This document shows, one piece after another, positions 8,877-17,380 of a stretch of DNA of 64,000 bases (position 1 is its first letter; the number at the start of each line of letters is the position of its first letter). A model generated the notes under the pieces. That model saw only the letters and a program-made list of their open reading frames with translations, ran no database searches and had not been told where the DNA came from. The DNA comes from a bacterium (lineage in GTDB: Bacteria > Cyanobacteriota > Vampirovibrionia > Gastranaerophilales > Gastranaerophilaceae). The DNA is taken from contig JAFQOI010000018.1 in NCBI GenBank assembly GCA_017403285.1, forward strand, positions 1 through 64,000. Direction: 5' to 3'. The position numbers were made by a program, and so were the translations under genes.

Positions 8877-8907
8877 TAAAAAAGAGGAGAAAAATCCTCC
8901 CCTCTTT
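8877..8907 (-). terminator. Terminator of the response regulator gene
   Basis: The stem aagagggga.../...tcctcttt with a T tail, read on the minus strand, starts right after the stop codon at 8908-8910. Confidence 0.8.
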
Positions 8908-9591
8908 TTATATTATATTTTCCTTTATTGCTTTTACAGCAGCCTGAACTCTATCATCAACACAAAGTTTTTGTAAAATACTACAAACATGTGCTTTTGC
9001 TGTATGCACACTAACTATTAATTCTTTTGCAATTTCAGTATTGCTTTTTCCTTTTACTAAGTGTTTTAAAACTTCTAATTCTCTTTCTGTCAATTGTGCT
9101 CTAGAATCCTGTATTTCTGTAGACTGCAATAATGTTACATTTTCTGGTTTTGGAAAGAAGTTTAAAGCAATTGAAGAAACAGCAGGGTCAACCCAACATG
9201 CCCCATCTGCGACATTTCTTATTACCTCTGACAAAGTTTCAGGTGTAATATCTTTTAAGCAATATGCGTTTGCTCCTGAACCCAAAGCAGCAATGACTTC
9301 TTCTCCTCTTTCATGAGATGTAAGTATAATGACTTTAACTGATGGATTTTTCTCTTTTAATTTCATTGTAGCTTCTAAGCCATTCATGCCAGGAAGCCCC
9401 AAATCCATCAAAACAACCTCTGGCTGATATTTATCAATCAAAAGCATTCCCGATTCAGCGTCTTCTGCTTCAGCAACAACATTTAAGTGCTCATACTCAT
9501 TCAAAGCTGATTTTAACCCAACCCTTGTCAATTTATAATCCTCTACTATGATTACGCTAATCACCGCTTTCTTTTGCATGGTTTCCGTCAT
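8908..9591 (-). CDS. NarL/LuxR-type two-component response regulator
   Basis: The 227-aa protein has an N-terminal receiver domain with phospho-acceptor Asp in VVLMDLGLPGMNG and the conserved Lys in CLKDI, and a C-terminal LuxR-type helix-turn-helix (LTERELEVLKHLVKGKSNTE, about 165-225). On phosphorylation such proteins dimerise and bind promoters. Start ATG 9591 follows a strong AGGGAGGAT site; a second Met three codons on is possible. No histidine kinase lies nearby, so the partner is encoded elsewhere. The style (NVVAEAEDAESGM..) resembles NarL-family regulators common in the cyanobacterial lineage. Confidence 0.92.
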   Translation of the reverse strand: MTETMQKKAVISVIIVEDYKLTRVGLKSALNEYEHLNVVAEAEDAESGMLLIDKYQPEVVLMDLGLPGMNGLEATMKLKEKNPSVKVIILTSHERGEEVIAALGSGANAYCLKDITPETLSEVIRNVADGACWVDPAVSSIALNFFPKPENVTLLQSTEIQDSRAQLTERELEVLKHLVKGKSNTEIAKELIVSVHTAKAHVCSILQKLCVDDRVQAAVKAIKENII

Positions 9592-9764
9592 GACCGTATA
9601 TCCTCCCTGTTCTGCTTTTTTCTCGGCTTTTAACGTTTTAATCTTAGACCAACAAAACAGGTTAAGTAATTAACCTATTGGCTAGATTATTTTTATCCAA
9701 TTTACCTATAAAACGACACAAAAAAATATCTGATGAAAGTTAGATTTCAAAATATTGTATAAGT

Positions 9765-10250
9765 CTAGCGTTTCTTTTCTGACGCTATACCAATAACATC
9801 ATATAAAAATGTTTTTAGTCCATGCCCAGCTAGTAATACACCAGCCACTTTTCCGATATCTTTTGTTTTAATAGCCAGAACAGACAAAGCAATTAAAGGT
9901 ATATCTTTAAACAATGTTGAACCAAATGCAGACAAATAACCTTTAGTTCTTGAAATAACGTGATAATATGGGAAGTCTTGTTGAGCGTTATACCAAAGTT
10001 TTTTCATTTTACAAATAGTAGCACTCTCTTTATCACTAGTAAGATACTGATTATACTGATTTTCAAATCTATCAGCAGTATCATTCATATCTTGAACGCC
10101 TGCTCTTTCTCGTCCATTTACATGTGCATCATACAACACAGCGGCACAAGTTGCAGCACCCAAGACCTTAGATGTAACCGCTAAGGGCTTACCCGAAAAT
10201 GTTTTTAATGCTGATGTTATCTTTGAAAAATTGACCATTTTACTTACCAT
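9765..10250 (-). CDS. Hypothetical protein with hydrophobic segments
   Basis: A 161-aa protein I do not recognise. It has a hydrophobic stretch near residues 22-42 (AVTSKVLGAATCAAVLYDA), a hydrophilic middle with NGRERAGVQDMNDTADRFEN, and two hydrophobic segments near 110-150. It is probably membrane-associated. The start is ATG 10250 or the Met four codons later. It lies 20 bases downstream of the P/Q/N-rich protein on the same strand, so the two may be co-transcribed. Confidence 0.65.
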   Translation of the reverse strand: MVSKMVNFSKITSALKTFSGKPLAVTSKVLGAATCAAVLYDAHVNGRERAGVQDMNDTADRFENQYNQYLTSDKESATICKMKKLWYNAQQDFPYYHVISRTKGYLSAFGSTLFKDIPLIALSVLAIKTKDIGKVAGVLLAGHGLKTFLYDVIGIASEKKR

Positions 10251-10270
10251 TCTTACTTCTTAAAATTCTT

Positions 10271-11026
10271 TTACTCTTTCTTTTTTTTGACTGAATAGTC
10301 AGGAACTTCCTGCGTACTTCTTGCAACATTCAAAAGTGCTTCATTAGCCATTGCCGCTTCTTGTCCATAATTTTTATCAGATGATTTAAGTCCTTGTAAT
10401 ATTTTTATAGTATTGTCATCGCCACCAAGAGTTCCCACACAAAGAGGAGTCATTGCATAAATTCTATTTGATGCATCTACATCTTGAAGAGCAATATTTA
10501 ACAATGCGATTAAGGCTGGATTATTATATCTTGATGTATCTTCTTCGCAAAGCTTTATCAACTGGGTTATACCCATTTTTCTTGCCTCTTTTGAATCATT
10601 TCTCAAATAACTTTCAAGCATCTTTATGTAGTCATCTGTAATCTGAGTTATACGTTTTGTTTTACCTGTATTGGATTGTTCAGTTGATATTGGAGTATTC
10701 GCCACTGGAGGTTGAGTAAAATTATTCACAACTGGAGTTGCCTGCGGCGGAATATTATTTATCACTTGTGGATATCCAGGATAATATGGCATCAATGCTC
10801 CATTTGTATATCCAGCTGGATTATTTATTATAATATTAACCCCTGATGCCTGTCTCGCTGGGTCATAAACAGATGCCGTAGGATATTGATAAATTTGCGC
10901 ATTATTATTTACAGTAGGTGCAACACTAACTGTTTGCCCTTGTTGTGTCGCAAAGGTATTTGTCTCCGGATAATTATAAATCGGAGTTCCTGTTGTATAA
11001 TATTGGCTATTTACCGGTTGTGACAT
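10271..11026 (-). CDS. N/P/Q-rich protein with HEAT-like C-terminus
   Basis: A 251-aa protein. The first ~125 residues are low-complexity and rich in N, Q, P, T and Y; the rest is helical and resembles HEAT/ARM-type repeats (DDYIKMLESYLRNDSKEARK onward). Start ATG 11026 (MSQPVNSQYY) was chosen over an upstream TTG. It shares YPTASVYDPARQASGVNIII...NPAG with the protein at 35229 (YPMASSYLP...GVNIEIHNPQG), so the two are paralogues. No function is assigned; a scaffold or binding role would fit. Confidence 0.75.
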   Translation of the reverse strand: MSQPVNSQYYTTGTPIYNYPETNTFATQQGQTVSVAPTVNNNAQIYQYPTASVYDPARQASGVNIIINNPAGYTNGALMPYYPGYPQVINNIPPQATPVVNNFTQPPVANTPISTEQSNTGKTKRITQITDDYIKMLESYLRNDSKEARKMGITQLIKLCEEDTSRYNNPALIALLNIALQDVDASNRIYAMTPLCVGTLGGDDNTIKILQGLKSSDKNYGQEAAMANEALLNVARSTQEVPDYSVKKKKE

Positions 11027-11162
11027 AGAAATACCCACTTTCAACTATATAAACGCATTTAAATCTAAAAATATGCTATTTCTAAAAAGATTTTTTAATT
11101 TTTGTAACAATTCAATTCTTTGAAAAAAAAGAAAATGTTATAATTTGCAAGTGGAGAACATT

Positions 11163-11603
11163 ATGAAAAACAATAAAATTATTATAGGTAGCGATCACGC
11201 AGGTTTTAATCTAAAAAATTCAATTATTAAATATTTAACAGAAAACAATTATGAAATTGATGATATCGGATGCCACTCCACTGATGCCATCGACTACCCC
11301 ATAATTGCAAAGCAACTTGCAAAGAAAATATCAAACAATGAATATGAAAAGGGAATTCTAATTTGCGGTTCTGGTATTGGAATGAGCATTGCCGCAAATA
11401 AAGTAAAAGGTGTTAGAGCAGTTGTCTGTTCAGATACAACTTCTGCAAAATTTTCAAGACTTCATAATAATGCAAACGTATTGTGTTTAGGCGAAAGAAT
11501 TATTGGTGAATACTTAGCAAAAGATATTTGTAATATCTGGCTAAACACACAATTCGAAGAAGCAAGACACGCAAAAAGAGTTTCAATGCTTGAAGAAAAC
11601 TAA
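11163..11603 (+). CDS. rpiB: Ribose-5-phosphate isomerase B
   Basis: A 146-aa RpiB/LacAB-family protein interconverting ribose 5-phosphate and ribulose 5-phosphate in the pentose phosphate pathway. It begins IIIGSDHAGF (substrate-binding Asp-His) and has the catalytic Cys in ILICGSGIGMSIAANK and the SRLHNNANVLCLG motif. Length is typical. ATG 11163 follows GTGGAG; the upstream TTG is not needed. It converges with the receiver-STAS gene, the two stops overlapping by 4 bases. Confidence 0.95.
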   Translation: MKNNKIIIGSDHAGFNLKNSIIKYLTENNYEIDDIGCHSTDAIDYPIIAKQLAKKISNNEYEKGILICGSGIGMSIAANKVKGVRAVVCSDTTSAKFSRLHNNANVLCLGERIIGEYLAKDICNIWLNTQFEEARHAKRVSMLEEN

Positions 11604-12484
11604 ACCAGTGATGTTGCTTCTTCTATAGAATTAGCATACGGAATTACATCTGTAAGGTAAGCAAAATCCATGGCTTCTTTTATGTTTACAGATGGATTAA
11701 CTAATACCAATTTCCCACCATTTTCAGCGCATATTTTATATATGTCTGCAAATATATATGCATTCTCAACGTCAAAAGTTACAATTGAACTTAAATCAAA
11801 AATAACATTTTTAAATCCACTATATATTCCTGCATTTACATTCTTCTTTAAATCTTCAAAGACGTTAGTTTCATTCAATTTTTTAATTTGATAAGAAGTA
11901 ATTGACTCACCTACAACTTGTTTTGAGAATGAAGTACAATCATCTGATTGCAATGAATTTGATAAAAATTTCAACAATTTTGTATGCCAATCTTTATCTT
12001 TTTGTATATAAAAATCGACACCCATATCATAACAAGCATCTATCATTGTTTTATCATCAGTACCAGAAATAACAACTATAGTAGATTTTGAACCTTCGTA
12101 AATTCTTTTATCAACCAATTTTTGAATTAAATCAAAACCATCTGCACTATCTGGTAAAAACAAATCAACAATAGCACAATCAAATTGAACCTTTTGAAGT
12201 TCAGACACAGCTTCATCTTTTGTTCTAGAAACGACAGGCTCTATTCCTATCTTTTTTAATAAATTCGTTAATTGATAAATAGATAACTCTAAATCATCAA
12301 CTATCAGTACTTTTTTTACTCCAACAGTATCACTTTTAGTATCTGGAGCAAAAGAATATATTTTTCTTTCTATTGCAATCAACGCTTCAGATATATCATC
12401 AGGGCTTATTTCCCCTTTTGACAGTTTATAATTCATTGATGCCAATTCGAATATTTTTTTTATCTGTTCATCGGAAATATTCAT
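11600..12484 (-). CDS. Receiver-STAS regulatory protein
   Basis: A 294-aa protein with an N-terminal helical part (1-55), a CheY-like receiver domain (about 60-180; VLIVDDLELS, phosphorylatable Asp in CAIVDLFLPDSADG, Thr/Ser in VVISGT, Lys in YIQKD) and a C-terminal STAS-like domain (about 200-294; FKNVIFDLSSIVTFDVENAY). STAS domains act as anti-anti-sigma switches, so it may couple a phosphorelay to a sigma/anti-sigma system; that is inference. ATG 12484 follows AAGAAGG; the open frame upstream is AT-rich and not protein-like. Confidence 0.85.
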   Translation of the reverse strand: MNISDEQIKKIFELASMNYKLSKGEISPDDISEALIAIERKIYSFAPDTKSDTVGVKKVLIVDDLELSIYQLTNLLKKIGIEPVVSRTKDEAVSELQKVQFDCAIVDLFLPDSADGFDLIQKLVDKRIYEGSKSTIVVISGTDDKTMIDACYDMGVDFYIQKDKDWHTKLLKFLSNSLQSDDCTSFSKQVVGESITSYQIKKLNETNVFEDLKKNVNAGIYSGFKNVIFDLSSIVTFDVENAYIFADIYKICAENGGKLVLVNPSVNIKEAMDFAYLTDVIPYANSIEEATSLV

Positions 12485-12659
12485 TATATATAATTGCCTT
12501 CTTTTCAAATATTTATAAGTATATTTTATCAAATATTTCACAGTATTGCAAAAAATTACTATTTTTAAGGAAAAGATGACAAAATATATATTTTGATGTT
12601 TTAATGTTATTGTACATCGTTTAAACTTAATTATTAATAATTGGAAATATAATAATATT

Positions 12660-13739
12660 ATGAAAAAGAATTTATTCGTAAAATTATTCACACTTTTTGT
12701 GTTCTCTATGTTTTGTATTATCCCTGTAACAGCGCAAAACAAACAAGTTGTATTGTCAAAAATTTTAATTACTCCATTGCAAGATAATACATATTCTTTA
12801 AATCTTTATTTTGATAACGAGTTTAAAGGAAAAACATACTTTGAGAAAATGAACAACGGCTCTTATTATATATATTTAACTCATTCAGAATTAGCGCCCA
12901 AAAAAACAAAAATATATTATCAAAAAAACATTGACAAAAGGAACATAAAAATATTCTTAGACCAAAAGCCACTAACAACAAAAGGGAAGTTGACGAATTA
13001 TGTCACTTTAGATGTGAGAATGAATGCGAATTATTCACTACAAGTCGTTCCAAAAAAAGCAGGAGAAGACAAAATTTTATTTTTAACATCTTCCTCTTCA
13101 GCAATCATACCTCTTACATTGTTGGGAATAGGCTTAGTACTTTTCCTATTTCTTATTAGATTTCTATCCACAAAAGCAGAAAAAAAGGATACAAACTCTT
13201 TTACACAATTCCCTACTAATTTTTATACAAATAATTTAAACTACAGCAGAAAAGTTAAATATAATAGAAAATCAATAAATAATTTACTTCAAAAAAATTC
13301 AGAGAAGAGAACAATTAGAACAATGAAAAAATCATCATTTAAATGCTTTGACATTCCGGTTGCGAACAGAAAAAACAGTGGCTACTCATTCCAAACAAAT
13401 CCAATAGAAAAAGAAACTCTTGATATTCCATTTGCAGATGAAGTCATAAATAATGCGCCAAGATTTGACAAATATGGTTCAGAAATAATTTCTTCCATAG
13501 ATATCAATAGAAACAAAGGCTTTTATTTGGCAATTGTTGATGAAATGATTTGCTTATATGGACATATAAACAACAATGTATTTCTACTTAAGCAATTTAG
13601 GGATTTAACACAAATCAACTTACAAGCAAGATTCTATGACAATAACAAGGACAGTGAAATTTACATAGTTAGAATAGATTCATACAAAGCTATGGTTGAA
13701 GTATCAAAAGACTCTATTAGAGAATTAGTTGTTTTATAA
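12660..13739 (+). CDS. Secreted/membrane protein of unknown function
   Basis: A 359-aa protein with a signal peptide (MKKNLFVKLFTLFVFSMFCI, cleavage after TA-Q near 26), a beta-rich domain (30-140), one strong membrane segment (about 146-170, IIPLTLLGIGLVLFLFLIRF) and a C-terminal cytoplasmic part with a small beta-rich domain (about 280-359). The arrangement suggests a periplasmic domain linked to a cytoplasmic one. It is followed one base later by a solute-binding protein, probably in one operon. I do not recognise the family. Confidence 0.75.
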   Translation: MKKNLFVKLFTLFVFSMFCIIPVTAQNKQVVLSKILITPLQDNTYSLNLYFDNEFKGKTYFEKMNNGSYYIYLTHSELAPKKTKIYYQKNIDKRNIKIFLDQKPLTTKGKLTNYVTLDVRMNANYSLQVVPKKAGEDKILFLTSSSSAIIPLTLLGIGLVLFLFLIRFLSTKAEKKDTNSFTQFPTNFYTNNLNYSRKVKYNRKSINNLLQKNSEKRTIRTMKKSSFKCFDIPVANRKNSGYSFQTNPIEKETLDIPFADEVINNAPRFDKYGSEIISSIDINRNKGFYLAIVDEMICLYGHINNNVFLLKQFRDLTQINLQARFYDNNKDSEIYIVRIDSYKAMVEVSKDSIRELVVL

Positions 13740-13740
13740 A

Positions 13741-14961
13741 ATGAAAAAAATCATTTCTTTTGTAATCGTAATCTTATTAATAGCAATCTTTTTTATATTG
13801 AACAAAAAAGAAAATACGCCGACAAATACAATTAGTTTCTCTTCTTGGGGGTCTCAAAGTGAAACTATAATTATGAAAGAACTAATAAGAGAGTATGAAC
13901 AAAGAAGTGGAACAAAAATAAACTTTGTACATATTCCTCAAAATTATTTTCAGAAAATACAACTTCTTTTTGCGTCTGGACTTGAACCAGATGTTGTTTT
14001 TTTCAACAATCAAAATATTCAAATGTATATAAAAGCGGGGCTTTTAGAAGATTTAAGTAAATATACAGATGAGAATACATTTTACAGCGAAGCATTAAAC
14101 TGTTTTAAATATAAAAATGGTATATATGCAATACCAAGGGATATTTCAACACTTGTATTGTATTACAACAAAGATATATTTGACTCTAGGAAAATAGACA
14201 TTCAAAAAGAAATAATTGATTTAAAATCATTAACTAATACACTAGAAAAAATTAAGAATGACAAATATTTTGGAATTAATTTTGAAGAAGACACCCTTTT
14301 TTGGTCATATTATCTTGCTTCTAATGGTGGAGGAATAATAAGTGATGACAAAAAAGAAATAATAATTACAAAAAAGGAAAGCATTGAAGCGCTTAAATTA
14401 TATTCAGATATGATTAATAAAAAACATATTATGCCAACAAAAGCAGAAATTGGCAGCAAAACCACTGCTCAAATGTTCATAAATCAAGAACTTGCACTAT
14501 ATTTAGGTGGAAGGTGGATGGTGCCAAAATTCAGAGAATTAATTGATTTCAATTGGGACATTATGGAATTTCCAGTTTCAAAGAATAAAAAAGTGTATGC
14601 GGATGCTTCTGGTTGGGCAATTTCAAAAAAATCAAAAAACAAAGAAAGAGCAATTGATTTTATAAAATTTCTTTCTAGTGAAAAATCATTAAATAAACTT
14701 GCAAAAACAGGATTAATAATTCCAGCAAATATAAAAGCAGCAGAATGGACAATAAAAGAAGACAAAAACAAGTCACCCCAAAGCTCAGAAGTATTCATTT
14801 CTATGATAAAAAACACAAAGTGTACACCAGTAAATGAAAATTACGCATCTATTAATGATATAATCAAAGATAAATCAGCAATGATATTTATAGGAAAAGA
14901 AAATCCGGAAGATGTCTTTGATGAGAGAACCATAGAAAAACTTGAAAGTCTGATAAAATGA
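13741..14961 (+). CDS. Extracellular solute-binding protein (sugar type, family 1)
   Basis: A 406-aa ABC-type substrate-binding protein: after an N-terminal hydrophobic segment (residues 3-20, no lipobox Cys) come ISFSSWGSQSET, a YEQRSG helix, EPDVVFFNNQ, AIPRDISTLVLYYNKD and GGRWMVPKF, all typical of the maltose-binding-protein-like family. It probably binds a sugar in the periplasm and is membrane-anchored by an uncleaved signal. ATG 13741 follows the previous stop by one base. No ABC permease or ATPase genes are adjacent; the next gene is a purine permease overlapping by ATGA. Confidence 0.85.
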   Translation: MKKIISFVIVILLIAIFFILNKKENTPTNTISFSSWGSQSETIIMKELIREYEQRSGTKINFVHIPQNYFQKIQLLFASGLEPDVVFFNNQNIQMYIKAGLLEDLSKYTDENTFYSEALNCFKYKNGIYAIPRDISTLVLYYNKDIFDSRKIDIQKEIIDLKSLTNTLEKIKNDKYFGINFEEDTLFWSYYLASNGGGIISDDKKEIIITKKESIEALKLYSDMINKKHIMPTKAEIGSKTTAQMFINQELALYLGGRWMVPKFRELIDFNWDIMEFPVSKNKKVYADASGWAISKKSKNKERAIDFIKFLSSEKSLNKLAKTGLIIPANIKAAEWTIKEDKNKSPQSSEVFISMIKNTKCTPVNENYASINDIIKDKSAMIFIGKENPEDVFDERTIEKLESLIK

Positions 14962-16250
14962 TGCTTTTAGAAAAAATATTTAAATTTGAACAAAATAAAA
15001 CAGATATAAAAACAGAACTATTTGCAGGATTAACAACATTTTTTACGATGTCATATTTGTTTGTATTAAGTCCTAAAATATTAGAACAAGCCGGATTAGA
15101 TTTTGGAATAACTCTTACAGTAACAGGGCTTGTAGTATTTATTGGTTGCCTTTTTATGGGATTAATTGCCAATAAACCTTATGCCCTAGCACCCTTAGTA
15201 GGCGAAACAGCATTTATTGTATATACAGTAGTAAATGCTCTTGGTTTTTCTTTGAAAACGGCTTTTGCTGCTATTATGTTGTGCGGTTTTGTTCTTCTTT
15301 TAATGACACTTCTCAATATCAGAACATATATAGTAGAAAAACTTCCAAACTCAATAAAACTAGCGTTTTGTGCAGGATTAGGATTATATTTTATTTTTAT
15401 TTCTTTGCGAGATATAGGAATAGTAAATTTTACACAAAATCCTATTCCATTAGAAACTGGTAATTTCACTCATTTGAATATAATTCTTGGGCTTTTTTGT
15501 CTTTCAATGATAATAATATTAGCGAAAAGACAAATTAAAGCAGCCGTTCTTATTTCCATTTTAACAACAACTATAATTGGAATAATATTAGGTGATGTTC
15601 AACTCCCTTCAATCATCATGTCAATACCACAAAGCATTTCCCCATCTTTTTGGCAAATGGATTTTGCAGGTATTTTCACAAAAGATTTTATACCAATGTT
15701 ATTTGTAATTTTCTTGCTTATCAATATTGATACGGCTGGGGCAATTGTTAGCCTTTCGTTTAAGAATGAAAACAAAAATGAAAGTCTAAAAAAACCAATG
15801 ATTGCAGACTCTCTTTCAGTTATTACAGCACCTATTTTTGGAACAACAACTTCTGGAGCATATCTTGATTCAATGACAGGCATGCAAGTAGGGGGAAAAA
15901 CAGGCTTAACTGCAATAACTGTTGGTATTTTATTTTTAATAGGGACTCTATTTTCACCAATTTTATCAATAATTCCATCATACGCTTATGCTCCAGCACT
16001 TTTATATGTTGGCATTTTAATGACATCTGCACTTTCAAATATTGATTTGAAAGATATAACAGAATACGCACCAGCCGTTTTTACAATCGCTGTTATGATA
16101 TATACTTACAATATTGGAACAGGTATAATGGCCGGATTTCTTGTATATCCAATAATTCAACTTCTAAGCGGACAGAAACAAAAAACAAACATCATTACTT
16201 GGATAATGTTTGTTCTTTCAATAATATTTTTTATGATTTATCCATACTAA
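14958..16250 (+). CDS. NCS2-family (AzgA-type) purine permease
   Basis: A 430-aa integral membrane protein with 12-14 hydrophobic segments. It starts KTELFAGLTTFFTMSYLFVL, typical of AzgA/PbuG hypoxanthine-guanine-adenine permeases, and has the family motifs INIDTAG and GTTTSGAYLDSMTGMQVGGK (equivalent to GTST...GIxxGGRTG). It imports purine bases by proton symport in that family; the substrate here is not known. Translation is coupled to the preceding gene through an ATGA overlap. Confidence 0.92.
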   Translation: MMLLEKIFKFEQNKTDIKTELFAGLTTFFTMSYLFVLSPKILEQAGLDFGITLTVTGLVVFIGCLFMGLIANKPYALAPLVGETAFIVYTVVNALGFSLKTAFAAIMLCGFVLLLMTLLNIRTYIVEKLPNSIKLAFCAGLGLYFIFISLRDIGIVNFTQNPIPLETGNFTHLNIILGLFCLSMIIILAKRQIKAAVLISILTTTIIGIILGDVQLPSIIMSIPQSISPSFWQMDFAGIFTKDFIPMLFVIFLLINIDTAGAIVSLSFKNENKNESLKKPMIADSLSVITAPIFGTTTSGAYLDSMTGMQVGGKTGLTAITVGILFLIGTLFSPILSIIPSYAYAPALLYVGILMTSALSNIDLKDITEYAPAVFTIAVMIYTYNIGTGIMAGFLVYPIIQLLSGQKQKTNIITWIMFVLSIIFFMIYPY

Positions 16251-16431
16251 AAATTATAAATTCATAAGAATAAATGTATTAAAACGCTTTTTTCGAGATA
16301 TAAAGTTTAGTAAATTTCTCATTTTACACCTTTTTCTTATATATACAAAGTATATATTTGGAACTTTATTGCCTATTATCCTAAGTTTGTTAAGATTTCT
16401 TAATATCAAAAAAAATATACAAAAAAAAGAC

Positions 16432-16458
16432 TAAAGTTTTTCTAAAAAATGCCGATAA
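16432..16458 (+). promoter_or_regulatory. Perfect sigma-28 (FliA)-type promoter
   Basis: TAAAGTTT (16432-16439), an 11-base spacer and GCCGATAA (16451-16458) match the enterobacterial FliA consensus at every position and spacing. The next start codon is at 16493, leaving a short leader with an AAGGAG site. Confidence 0.88.
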
Positions 16459-16492
16459 ACTCATTGTAAGATTTCATGGTTAAGGAGTTGCA

Positions 16493-17023
16493 ATGGGAAA
16501 CAAGAAAGTAGTTAAGGAAGTAAAGGTTCAAGAGATTACAAACATTGAAACAAGTCTTGACGAAATAACTAATATGGAAGAGTATATTTCTCAAATTGTT
16601 GGCAATGGTAATTTTTATAATCTAAACAAAGAAGAAACTCCGCAAAACACCATTGTTGTTAGAGAAGAAGAAAAATCTTTTGGATTTATATCTGTTGTAG
16701 CAAATACTATTAGCGAAGAAGAGTTTTTAGCAATAGTTGATGCTGATGGAAAAAGATGCAAAAGAAGTGCTGGTTTATATCAACAAAGTTTATTTAGCAG
16801 ATATATGGCTGCAAAAAAAGAAGAAGATTACGGATACATACAAGATATATTTGAAAAAGCTGTAGAACTTAGGGATAATCTAGAAAGGGTAACAGAACTC
16901 AAAAAGAATAAATCATTTATGAAAGAATGGCGACAGAATGTCGGAAGAGTTAATCCCGAAAGTGAATTAAAAAATTCGGGAAGTATGAGAAAAATTCATA
17001 TTATTGAAAGTTTATCAATGTAA
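16493..17023 (+). CDS. Unknown 176-aa protein, sigma-28-promoter gene
   Basis: The soluble, charged protein shows no domain I recognise. Its N-terminus is acidic (ITNIETSLDEITNMEEYISQ), a central part holds KRCKRSAGLYQQSLFSRYMA, and the C-terminus is helical and basic. ATG 16493 follows AAGGAGTTGC. It is a single-gene transcript: a perfect sigma-28-type promoter lies upstream and a strong hairpin terminator downstream. The promoter suggests control with late motility or export genes, but nothing in the protein itself is flagellar. Confidence 0.78.
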   Translation: MGNKKVVKEVKVQEITNIETSLDEITNMEEYISQIVGNGNFYNLNKEETPQNTIVVREEEKSFGFISVVANTISEEEFLAIVDADGKRCKRSAGLYQQSLFSRYMAAKKEEDYGYIQDIFEKAVELRDNLERVTELKKNKSFMKEWRQNVGRVNPESELKNSGSMRKIHIIESLSM

Positions 17024-17026
17024 ATT

Positions 17027-17066
17027 AAAAGAAAAGAAACAGAAATTCTGTTTCTTTTCTTTTATA
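17027..17066 (+). terminator. Rho-independent terminator
   Basis: A near-perfect stem of about 16-18 bp (17027-17044 with 17046-17063) follows the stop of the 176-aa gene. Confidence 0.85.
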
Positions 17067-17209
17067 ATAAAAAAAGGAGCAGGGTAGTTGTATCATGAAT
17101 AAACAACAGGGAAATAAGACTTTATAAACCACTAGATAAAAAATGCATATCAAAGAATGCTCGTGCATCTAGGACAAGAAAAGTTAAAAATCCCTGAATT
17201 TTTAAAGCA
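17067..17209 (+). other. Region with short degenerate open frames
   Basis: After an AAGGAG-like site near 17076, short frames occur (MNKQQGNKTL; then MLVHLGQEKLKIPEFLKQWL...), each cut by a stop within a few tens of codons. They look like remains of coding sequence; no intact gene is seen. Confidence 0.3.
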
Positions 17210-17380
17210 ATGGCTGTTTCAAAAAGACTTATAAATCAAAATAAACATTAAAATGTATTTAAGTTGGGATGTATCAATTCTTACGAAAGTACCACATTAA
17301 CTTATGTGGAAGAAGAAGCGGATTTACTTTTTGAAGAAAATGATATTATTGTATTTATAGAAAAAGGTGAAGAAGAATAA
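17210..17380 (+). pseudogene. Possible small gene with an internal stop
   Basis: From ATG 17210 a frame reads MAVSKRLINQNKH, stops at TAA 17249, and continues in the same frame as NVFKLGCINSYESTTLTYVE and an acidic tail to the TAA at 17378-17380, directly against the next gene's ATG. Both halves look protein-like, so one nonsense mutation would explain it. The family is unknown. Confidence 0.4.

Noticed and set aside
11600-12742. Longer start for the receiver-STAS protein
   Set aside because: The extra 86 residues are AT-rich noise overlapping the divergent gene's start; ATG 12484 has a ribosome-binding site.
16300-16330. TAAAGTTT near 16303 as another sigma-28 promoter
   Set aside because: No GCCGATAA-like -10 element at 10-12 bases downstream.
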